Origin: Methylovulum sp.
Lineage (GTDB): Bacteria; Pseudomonadota; Gammaproteobacteria; Methylococcales; Methylomonadaceae
Reading direction: 5' to 3'
Assembly (NCBI GenBank): GCA_016919605.1
Contig: JACXTQ010000309.1
Span: 1 to 6,515, forward strand
Length of the DNA stretch: 6,515 nt
Shown: positions 1-5,171 of the stretch, piece after piece
How the letters are laid out: every line of letters starts with the position of its first letter
Position numbering within the stretch: position 1 is the first letter of the stretch
Notes under the pieces: model-generated
Seen by the model: only the letters and a program-made list of their open reading frames with translations
Told to the model about the DNA's origin: nothing
The model's database searches: none
Program-made: the position numbers and the translations under genes

Positions 1-825
1 GATGATGGAGGTGTTGATGGCATCATTTTCGCTTTGTTTCAAAATTAAGGCTTGCATCCTTTCATCCAACAGGCTATCCAGTGTCGTTGCCAAATCCCCC
101 AATTCATCGGTGCTATCCAGGTGGCTTCTGACCCCAGTGTCTCCTGCGGAGATTTTACGGACGGTATTTTGGATAATCCGCACTGGCCTTAGCACCCCCA
201 CTTGCAGGATGAAAAAAGTCGCCACCAAGGCAATCACCATGACCGCAATGGACACTAAAAACAATTGCAATTTGATTTTTTTTTCCGCATCAAAGATTAA
301 CTGGTCTTTAGCCTGATACTCTTGTTTGATGGCGAAAAACCGCTCCATGAGCGGTTCCATGTCTTTTAGCCTTTTTTCGATAGAGCCTATGATCTCCTGC
401 TGTTTTTCAGCGGAAGGATTTTTTAGCTCAACTAGCTTATAGAACGCGTCCTGATACTCCAAAAGCTGTTGCTGGATCGCATCAACCAATTTCTTGTCAT
501 CATTGGTACGCAAAAAATACTCGGCCGCAACAATGGCATCATTCGCCAACGACAGGCTTTCATCAAAATTGCCCACCATGACGACCTGTTGTTTGAGCTG
601 GTAGTCTTTTTGATAACCGCGCGCCTCCAGCACGTCAATAGTCACCACATCGACCAGATTCGATAAGGTATTGAGCCGCTGGTTCCTATCCAAGGCATTT
701 TTTTCAAGCTGGATAGTCTGATAATAGTTAAGCCCTAAAGACAACAAGCCCATACCTAGAAAACCGGTCACGATCAGGAACTTTATCGGCAGTTTTAAGT
801 TTTTAAAAGGTTTAAACAGCTGCAT
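1..825 (-). CDS. pilJ: PilJ-type methyl-accepting chemotaxis receptor, N-terminal 275 residues (cut by window edge)
   Basis: Inner-membrane chemoreceptor expected to signal to a CheA-type kinase through the CheW-like protein encoded just upstream. The frame is open without a stop for 275 codons from the ATG at 825 to the window edge. Seen: a short cytoplasmic basic start, TM1 at about residues 14-35 (from LPIKFLIV), a mostly polar, Gln/Lys/Glu-rich periplasmic stretch at 36-185 that looks helical, TM2 at about 186-207, then a HAMP domain from about 208 with Pro214 and the DELGDLA signature at 240-246. The end, with ENDAINTSII, resembles the segment after HAMP in PilJ proteins. The methyl-accepting signalling domain is missing only because of the window edge. 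A GAGG ribosome site lies 7 nt before the ATG. Order after pilG, pilH and a cheW-like gene supports PilJ; a generic MCP is the alternative. The periplasmic part is short for PilJ. Confidence 0.85.
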   Translation of the reverse strand, partial: MQLFKPFKNLKLPIKFLIVTGFLGMGLLSLGLNYYQTIQLEKNALDRNQRLNTLSNLVDVVTIDVLEARGYQKDYQLKQQVVMVGNFDESLSLANDAIVAAEYFLRTNDDKKLVDAIQQQLLEYQDAFYKLVELKNPSAEKQQEIIGSIEKRLKDMEPLMERFFAIKQEYQAKDQLIFDAEKKIKLQLFLVSIAVMVIALVATFFILQVGVLRPVRIIQNTVRKISAGDTGVRSHLDSTDELGDLATTLDSLLDERMQALILKQSENDAINTSII

Positions 826-846
826 AGTGATTCCTCGCAAGTCAAA

Positions 847-867
847 TTAGCCCAATCACACGGCTAA
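847..867 (-). other. Short intercistronic hairpin between the cheW-like gene and pilJ
   Basis: A perfect 6-bp inverted repeat (TTAGCC and GGCTAA) with a 9-nt loop starts right after the stop codon of the CheW-like gene and ends about 20 nt before the pilJ start. There is no T tract, so it is not a convincing terminator. It could affect mRNA processing or the ratio of adaptor to receptor, or be chance. Confidence 0.25.
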
Positions 868-868
868 C

Positions 869-1360
869 TCAGAGTGATGATTGATAATCTTGGAACAGCG
901 CTTTCACTGATAACAGCCAAGCATCGTATTGGAAGTCCAGCCAACTTTTGCCATAACCGCTATAGGCGGCGTAGACAAACGGCTTTATCTGTTCAGGAAT
1001 GTCGGCAACCGCCTCCAGATCAATCGCTTGGACAGCACTTAGCAATTGCGGATAACTGTCTGTCAGCAATCCGCATAATTTCGGTGGCTTATCGAAAATA
1101 AACAGCCAACGCTGACTGCTGATGGTGGCATGAGCCGCAGGAGGTAAAAGCAATTCAGGTAAGGAAAACACGGGCACCACCTCACCCCGATGGTTAGCCA
1201 TGCCTTTAAACCAAGGCGGAGCTAAAGGTAGTGGCGATAACTTTGGCACTTCAAGCAATTGCACGGGGATACCGGGCGGGACTAACAAATTCAATGCCCC
1301 GACACTAAAGCCGTGGCGGATAACGGCATCATCGAGCGTATCTTGAGCTTTGTCGTTCAT
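869..1360 (-). CDS. pilI: CheW-like adaptor of the pilus chemosensory system (PilI type)
   Basis: Small cytoplasmic coupling protein that joins a chemoreceptor to a CheA/ChpA-type kinase. The 163-residue product is near the usual size for CheW/PilI proteins and consists essentially of one CheW domain. The best landmark is WFKGMANHRGEVVPVFSLPE at residues 50-69, matching the conserved CheW segment in which a Gly-x-x-Asn-x-Arg-Gly turn precedes a strand ending in Pro-Val and the Leu of the next helix. The residues just before it (about 33-45) form the usual strand and loop. The ATG at 1360 is preceded by AGGGA overlapping the stop of the upstream response regulator gene; the intergenic gap is 8 nt, so translation is probably coupled. 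The assignment to PilI rather than plain CheW comes from the gene order pilG-pilH-this-pilJ; sequence similarity to PilI itself is weak by eye. Confidence 0.85.
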   Translation of the reverse strand: MNDKAQDTLDDAVIRHGFSVGALNLLVPPGIPVQLLEVPKLSPLPLAPPWFKGMANHRGEVVPVFSLPELLLPPAAHATISSQRWLFIFDKPPKLCGLLTDSYPQLLSAVQAIDLEAVADIPEQIKPFVYAAYSGYGKSWLDFQYDAWLLSVKALFQDYQSSL

Positions 1361-1368
1361 AGCAATCC

Positions 1369-1752
1369 CTAAATAAAATGGGCGACCTGTTCGAGTATCT
1401 GGTCGTCAGTATAGGGCTTGGGGATCATGGCCACCGCCCCTTGCAAGGTCGCCCATACCTTATCGGCGGGCTGGCTTTTGATGGATACGATAACAATTGG
1501 AATATCTTTAGTGTCGGCAGCCCTGCTGATTTGCCTACACGCCGAGTAGCCATCCAATTCAGGCATCAAAATATCCATAAATATCAGGTCAGGATGTTCG
1601 CTATGCGCTTTTTCTATGCCTTCCCGACCATTTTGCGCCAGCGAGACTGTCGCATTGACCTGGGCCTTAGCCAGCACCGCGCACAGCCGTTGCTGGTCCA
1701 GCGGAGCATCATCCACCACCAAAATTTTCTTTGTTGAGGCCATCATCACCAC
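1369..1752 (-). CDS. pilH: Single-domain response regulator, PilH type
   Basis: Stand-alone CheY-like receiver that takes phosphate from the pilus chemosensory kinase. In known Chp systems PilH opposes or tunes PilG and relates to the retraction ATPase. Counting from the upstream GTG at 1752, the acidic pair is Asp14-Asp15 (ILVVDDAP), the phospho-acceptor is Asp60 in FMDILMPELDG, the switch Ser/Thr position is Ser90, and Lys112-Pro113 is the conserved Lys-Pro. No output domain follows. A Trp and LQGA at 100-106 fit the PilH pattern around helix 4. The true start is more likely one of two adjacent ATGs at 1746 or 1743: the GTG codons before them double as a GGTGGTG ribosome site, and initiation at 1743 gives MASTKKILVVDD, the usual short lead into strand 1. 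The GTG at 1752 is 19 nt after the pilG stop. Role as PilH versus another CheY-like protein rests on order and motifs. Confidence 0.88.
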   Translation of the reverse strand: MVMMASTKKILVVDDAPLDQQRLCAVLAKAQVNATVSLAQNGREGIEKAHSEHPDLIFMDILMPELDGYSACRQISRAADTKDIPIVIVSIKSQPADKVWATLQGAVAMIPKPYTDDQILEQVAHFI

Positions 1753-1756
1753 CGTT

Positions 1757-1778
1757 GCTTAGGGCTGGCCCTTAAGAT
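1757..1778 (-). other. Small hairpin at the pilG-pilH junction
   Basis: On the mRNA strand CTTAAGGG and CCCTAAG can pair with one bulged base around a 4-nt loop, spanning the pilG stop codon (1772-1774). It has no T tract and lies just upstream of the weak pilH ribosome site, so it might influence pilH initiation or mRNA stability. Chance is possible. Confidence 0.25.
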
Positions 1779-2575
1779 GCCGTGTTTTGTTCACGGGCAT
1801 TGAAATTGTCCACCCATTTGGTGATCCGTTGCATCACTTTTTGGAATTCTTCATGGACAATCGGCTTGGTCAAATAGGTCGAGCAACCGGAAATGACCCC
1901 CTTGACCTCATCCATCGGCGATGTTTTTGCCGACAGCATGATAATCGGGACTTTTTTCATAGTCGGGCGTTTGCGCATCTGGCTACAGGCTTCAAATCCG
2001 TCAATGCCCGGCATCATAATATCAAGAAAAATAAAGTCATAGCGTTGGTCTTCCGTCATCGCCAACGCCTCTTCACCGCTACCGGCGAAGTCGATATGCA
2101 CGGTCGCCGCCAATTTCTCCAATTCCAAGGCCAAGGCCTTTTGCATCGGCAAGCTGTCATCGACCACCAACACACGGTAAGTTAGGATCTCATCGCCGCC
2201 AGTGTCCGCAACTGCAAGAGACGCATCTGCCACAACCGGTTCGGCAGGCGTAGCGATAGGTGTGTCCATTGCCCCGGACGTTGACAAGCCATCAAGCACC
2301 CGCAACACTCGTGACGCCACCAATGGAAACGGTAAATGCACATAATCGGCCTGTTCGGGTGGCTGTTTGGCAACCACGACTATTTTCACGGGCAATTCGG
2401 CCAAGTCCGCCAACTGCCCTTGATAAGTGCCGACATCACCAAAAACCAGCAGCACATCAGGCACTATTGACGCATCAAAAGGCTGTAACGAATAAGACAG
2501 GTTTTTCGCCAAGGGCAAAATTTTTCCGAGCTTGCTCTCTTCCACCGCCGGGAAGCCTAGGGTGCTGATTTTCAT
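1772..2575 (-). CDS. pilG: PilG-type response regulator with an extra degenerate N-terminal domain
   Basis: Response regulator that heads the pilus chemosensory operon; PilG normally relays kinase output to pilus extension and cAMP control. The C-terminal receiver covers about residues 133-252: YRVLVVDDS with Asp139-Asp140, phospho-acceptor Asp185 in FIFLDIMMPGIDGFEA, Ser215 and Lys237-Pro238. The segment from KGVISGC to YLTKP is like PilG. Odd point: the protein is 267 residues, roughly twice a normal PilG. Residues 1-97 form another alpha/beta unit with strands near 40-46 (PDVLLVFGDV) and 62-69 (PVKIVVVAKQ) and a final segment LPFPLVASRVLRVLD that resembles helix 5 of a receiver. No acidic pair or Lys-Pro is seen there, and Asp47 at the end of the first clear strand does not sit in a receiver-like motif. 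An Ala/Pro/Thr/Asp-rich linker at about 98-130 joins the two. An AAGGA ribosome site lies 9 nt before the ATG. The PilG name depends on context; the receiver call is certain. Confidence 0.85.
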   Translation of the reverse strand: MKISTLGFPAVEESKLGKILPLAKNLSYSLQPFDASIVPDVLLVFGDVGTYQGQLADLAELPVKIVVVAKQPPEQADYVHLPFPLVASRVLRVLDGLSTSGAMDTPIATPAEPVVADASLAVADTGGDEILTYRVLVVDDSLPMQKALALELEKLAATVHIDFAGSGEEALAMTEDQRYDFIFLDIMMPGIDGFEACSQMRKRPTMKKVPIIMLSAKTSPMDEVKGVISGCSTYLTKPIVHEEFQKVMQRITKWVDNFNAREQNTAS

Positions 2576-2606
2576 AGATCATTATCCTTTAACATTTAGC
2601 TGAATG

Positions 2607-2636
2607 ACTATAGATGGGTCTTGTTTTCAATACCAA
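2607..2636 (-). promoter_or_regulatory. Candidate sigma70 promoter of the pil operon
   Basis: On the minus strand TTGGTA (complement of 2631-2636) and TATAGT (complement of 2607-2612) are separated by 18 nt. The -10 matches the consensus at five of six positions and the -35 at four. Transcription would start near 2600, giving a leader of about 25 nt before the pilG ATG at 2575. Found by eye only. Confidence 0.45.
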
Positions 2637-2689
2637 CCAGTTAGGTAGGGCTTTAATTTCATTGTACTGTGTTAACGGCAAAAAACCTG

Positions 2690-2713
2690 CATGAAAAATA
2701 GCAAGATTTCATG
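2690..2713. promoter_or_regulatory. CATGAAA/TTTCATG dyad upstream of the pil promoter
   Basis: Perfect 7-bp arms, CATGAAA at 2690-2696 and TTTCATG at 2707-2713, are separated by 10 nt. The arm centres are 17 nt apart. The dyad lies about 55-75 nt upstream of the -35 of the proposed pilG promoter, a position suited to an activator site. It could also fold as an AT-rich hairpin. No regulator can be named from the sequence. Confidence 0.35.
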
Positions 2714-2770
2714 TTTTCGTCTATACCCTAAGAAATACCCGATAGCATAGGTGGCAAAGCCCCGCCAAAA

Positions 2771-2812
2771 CTAGGGAGGGTGAATACAGGCCAAACCATC
2801 CCCCTAACCTAG
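2771..2812 (+). other. Imperfect G-rich hairpin in the spacer
   Basis: CTAGG (2771-2775) pairs with CCTAG (2808-2812), and inside it GGGTG (2778-2782) pairs with CATCC (2797-2801) allowing one G-U, with small internal loops and a 14-nt apical loop. Related words TTAGGTAGGG (2641-2650) and CTAGGTAGGC (2841-2850) occur nearby. No T tract follows on either side. It may be part of an untranslated RNA; function unknown. Confidence 0.3.
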
Positions 2813-2976
2813 CTTGTAACCGCCATACTTGCGCATCAATCTAGGTAGGCCAATAAAATTTAAGGCCACGTTGGGAACTTTAGCGAAAAACCAGTGTTTA
2901 ATAGGGTATGTTTCGCCTGACGTTGAATGCCAGCGTGCTTGCCGATTCATGTTTATTTTTCATCGAAGCCCCTCTC

Positions 2977-3042
2977 GACCTTCTTTCTGTAGTGATGGCT
3001 GTTGCCGCAACCACTGTAACTACAGAAAGAAGGTCTTTTTTT
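2977..3042 (+). terminator. Strong intrinsic-terminator-like hairpin with no obvious upstream gene
   Basis: A perfect 17-bp inverted repeat, GACCTTCTTTCTGTAGT (2977-2993) and its exact complement (3019-3035), encloses a 25-nt loop and is followed directly by seven T (3036-3042) on the + strand. The loop contains a further GTTG/CAAC mini-stem (3001-3004 and 3008-3011). The T tract makes it directional: it would stop + strand transcripts. The other strand shows G-rich sequence after the stem, not T. The stem is long and only moderately GC-rich, so termination strength is uncertain. It lies 150 nt upstream of proS and about 400 nt after the divergent pil start, so it ends either an unannotated small RNA or a leader transcript heading towards proS. 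Confidence 0.6.
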
Positions 3043-3138
3043 CCCCCTCAATGCCTTCTCCACTTTATTGAGTTGCCCTCAGCACTGGCTTTGGCACGGC
3101 GGCGACCCGACAAAAAGCCGACTTAAACCCGCAAACAC

Positions 3139-3166
3139 TTGGGAACCCGTCAAAAATCTGTAAAAT
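3139..3166 (+). promoter_or_regulatory. Candidate sigma70 promoter of proS
   Basis: TTGGGA (3139-3144) and TAAAAT (3161-3166) are separated by 16 nt. Transcription would start near 3172-3174, leaving a leader of only about 22-24 nt before the proS ATG and lying downstream of the terminator-like hairpin. This would make proS independent of any transcript that stops there. Confidence 0.5.
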
Positions 3167-3195
3167 AGCCACTTTTATTTTAACCCTCCCTTTTT

Positions 3196-4902
3196 ATGCG
3201 CACTACTCAGTTCCCCCTCAACACCGTTAAAGAAACTCCCGCCGATGCCGAAATCATCAGCCATCAACTGATGATCCGTGCCGGCTTGATCCGCAAACTC
3301 GCGGCAGGGCTTTATAGCTGGCTACCGCTGGGCTTGCGGGTGTTGCGCAAAGTCGAAAAAATCACCCGCGAAGAAATGGAAAAAGCCGGGGCTTTAGAAG
3401 TGCTGATGCCCACATTGCAACCTGCCGAACTCTGGCAAGAAACGGGGCGCTGGGAGCAGTACGGCCCCGAACTGGCGCGTTTAAAAGACCGCCATGACCG
3501 CGATTTTTGCTTAGGCCCTACCCACGAGGAAATCATCACCGATTTGGCGCGTAACGAGCTGAAAAGCTATAAGCAATTGCCGATTACCTTTTACCAGATC
3601 CAAACCAAAATCCGCGATGAGATCCGCCCGCGTTTCGGAGTGATGCGCTCACGCGAATTTATCATGAAAGATGCTTATTCTTTCCATCTTGACCAAGCCT
3701 CCTTACAAGAGTCTTATGATGTGATGTACCGCGCCTACAGCAATATCTTTAACCATTTGGGCTTAAAATTTCGGGCGGTGATCGCCGATTCCGGCTCTAT
3801 CGGCGGAGCCATTTCCCATGAGTTTCATGTTTTGGCCGATTCGGGCGAAGATGCCATTGCCTTTTCTACGGAAAGCGATTATGCGGCGAATGTGGAAAAA
3901 GCAGAAGCCTTAGCTCCAACGGGTTCGCGCCCTACCGCCACCACTGCGATGGCTTTGGTTGGCACGCCCGCGCAACACAGCATTGAAGAGGTGTGTGCGT
4001 TTTTGGCCATCTCCGCCAGCCAATGCCTGAAAACATTGATTGTCAAAGGCGAAGAAGACGGTTTAGTAGCGTTATTGCTTAGGGGCGACCATGAGCTGAA
4101 CAAAATTAAGGCGGAAAAACTTGCCGGGGTCGCCGCGCCGTTAACTTTTGCCAGCGAAGCCGATATTCTCGCCGCCTGTGCTTGCAAACCCGGCTCTATC
4201 GGCCCTATTGGCTTGACCATACCCGTAATCGCTGACCGTAGCGTGGTTTTGATGGCCGATTTTGTTTGTGGTGCTAATCAAGACGGCAAGCATTATCAAG
4301 GCGTTAACTGGGAGCGGGATTTGCCCTTGCCCGAAATAGCGGATTTACGCACTGTCGTTGAAGGCGACCCCAGCCCAGATGGCCAAGGCCACATCACCTT
4401 GGCGCGGGGCATTGAAGTCGGGCATATTTTCCAGCTTGGCACCAAATACAGCGGCGCCATGAAGGCGGGCATCATTAACGAAGCGGGCAAGCATCAGATT
4501 ATGCTGATGGGCTGTTATGGCATCGGTATTTCCCGCGTGGTCGCGGCGGCTATTGAGCAAAACCATGACGGTCGCGGCATTATTTGGCCGAAAAACCTCG
4601 CCCCGTTCCAAGTGGCCTTATTGCCCATGAACATGCACAAATCCGAACGCCTGAAAGCCTTGGCGGAACAGTTGTATCAGGATTTGCAAGCGGCAGGTAT
4701 TGACGTGTTGTTTGATGACCGCAAAGTTCGCGCAGGGTTTATGTTCTCGGACATGGAATTGATCGGTGTCCCACACTGCATTATCGTCGGCGACAAAAGC
4801 CTCGATAACGGCACGGTCGAATACAAGTCCAGAACCTCACGCGACAATGAAGAATTGCCCATTAGCGAGCTGATGGCGTTCCTTAAGGCCAAATTGGCTT
4901 GA
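3196..4902 (+). CDS. proS: Proline--tRNA ligase, bacterial type with editing insertion
   Basis: Cytoplasmic class II aminoacyl-tRNA synthetase that activates proline with ATP and charges tRNA-Pro. The product is 568 residues, against 572 for E. coli ProS, and aligns with it end to end by memory, starting MRTTQF against MRTSQY, which supports the ATG at 3196. Motif 1 is around ALEVLMP (66-72), the proline-site GPTHEE is at 107-112, motif 2 covers RPRFGVMRSREF up to about residue 155, and motif 3 is GCYGIGISR at 439-447. Between motifs 2 and 3 (about 224-405) sits the YbaK-like editing domain that removes misattached alanine; Lys279 in LKTLIVK matches the catalytic lysine reported for E. coli. 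The anticodon-binding domain occupies about 470-568. The gene is intact. The ATG is preceded by a pyrimidine-rich CCCTCCCTTTTT and no purine-rich ribosome site, which is unusual for a highly needed gene. Confidence 0.98.
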   Translation: MRTTQFPLNTVKETPADAEIISHQLMIRAGLIRKLAAGLYSWLPLGLRVLRKVEKITREEMEKAGALEVLMPTLQPAELWQETGRWEQYGPELARLKDRHDRDFCLGPTHEEIITDLARNELKSYKQLPITFYQIQTKIRDEIRPRFGVMRSREFIMKDAYSFHLDQASLQESYDVMYRAYSNIFNHLGLKFRAVIADSGSIGGAISHEFHVLADSGEDAIAFSTESDYAANVEKAEALAPTGSRPTATTAMALVGTPAQHSIEEVCAFLAISASQCLKTLIVKGEEDGLVALLLRGDHELNKIKAEKLAGVAAPLTFASEADILAACACKPGSIGPIGLTIPVIADRSVVLMADFVCGANQDGKHYQGVNWERDLPLPEIADLRTVVEGDPSPDGQGHITLARGIEVGHIFQLGTKYSGAMKAGIINEAGKHQIMLMGCYGIGISRVVAAAIEQNHDGRGIIWPKNLAPFQVALLPMNMHKSERLKALAEQLYQDLQAAGIDVLFDDRKVRAGFMFSDMELIGVPHCIIVGDKSLDNGTVEYKSRTSRDNEELPISELMAFLKAKLA

Positions 4903-4909
4903 TAACCAC

Positions 4910-4974
4910 GGGGCGGCAGACAGTATCGCCTGCCCCCCTACCCATAAGCCCGTTTGGGCACGCCGCCCTTAGGG
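4910..4974. repeat. GC-rich inverted repeats after proS
   Basis: Several overlapping complementary segments can fold here: GGGGCGG (4910-4916) with CCTGCCCC (4929-4936, one G-U), the same GGGCGGC (4911-4917) with GCCGCCC (4962-4968), and CCCATAAG (4941-4948) with CTTAGGG (4968-4974) with one bulge and an inner GCCC/GGGC stem. The folds compete. No T tract follows, so this is not a standard intrinsic terminator, although its place right after the proS stop suggests 3'-end structure or a dispersed palindromic repeat. Confidence 0.35.
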
Positions 4975-5104
4975 TGACTCTTGGCTAACCATTTTTCCGA
5001 ATTTTGCCGATAAGAATACCTATGTTATCAATATTGGCAATCAACTTAGTGTAAAATAAGCTAAGCCTGACAACAAAACCAAACATTCTGGTCTTACACC
5101 CCTC

Positions 5105-5134
5105 TTAAGAAAAACAGTCTGTTAGTGGTAATAT
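5105..5134 (+). promoter_or_regulatory. Weak promoter candidate for the L,D-transpeptidase gene
   Basis: TTAAGA (5105-5110) and TAATAT (5129-5134) are separated by 18 nt, each matching four or five consensus positions. It would give a leader of about 30 nt before the ATG at 5172. Several other AT-rich -10-like boxes lie in this spacer, so this is only the best of weak choices. Confidence 0.25.
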
Positions 5135-5171
5135 TGGCACACTCGGCGATTAAGCTAACATTGGATATTTT

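Larger units (their letters stand above)
2576..3195. other. 620-nt divergent spacer between the pil operon and proS
   Basis: No reading frame here looks like a real gene: the longer open stretches on the + strand (about 2829-3071 and 2908-3126) have biased, low-similarity translations, run through a strong hairpin and lack clear ribosome sites. The spacer holds a minus-strand promoter candidate near 2607-2636, a 7+7 dyad at 2690-2713, an imperfect G-rich hairpin at 2771-2812, a strong + strand terminator-like hairpin at 2977-3042 and a + strand promoter candidate at 3139-3166. The stretch between about 2815 and 2975 shows no other clear signal; it could be part of an untranslated RNA. Confidence 0.7.

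Noticed and set aside
2..316. Open + strand frame opposite the receptor gene
   Set aside because: It is antisense to a clear transmembrane-HAMP coding frame and has no family features.
1378..1737. Open + strand frame of 119 codons opposite pilH
   Set aside because: Antisense to a receiver domain with all catalytic residues; no independent support.
2750..2815. Words such as GGCAAAGCC and CAGGCCAAACC that recall a class I c-di-GMP riboswitch
   Set aside because: The words are in the wrong order, the conserved tetraloop/receptor arrangement and the 3' GGGGUUACC-like part are missing, and no expected P1 stem encloses them.
2829..3126. Two overlapping + strand open frames in the spacer that might encode small proteins
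   Set aside because: No ribosome site, one begins with TTG, the translations resemble no family I know, and both pass through the terminator-like hairpin. Better read as non-coding.
3312..4892. Several minus-strand open frames inside proS
   Set aside because: They are shadows of an intact, strongly conserved synthetase gene.
5136..5150. TGGCAC as the -24 element of a sigma54 promoter ahead of the transpeptidase gene
   Set aside because: No TTGC-like -12 element with the required spacing follows.
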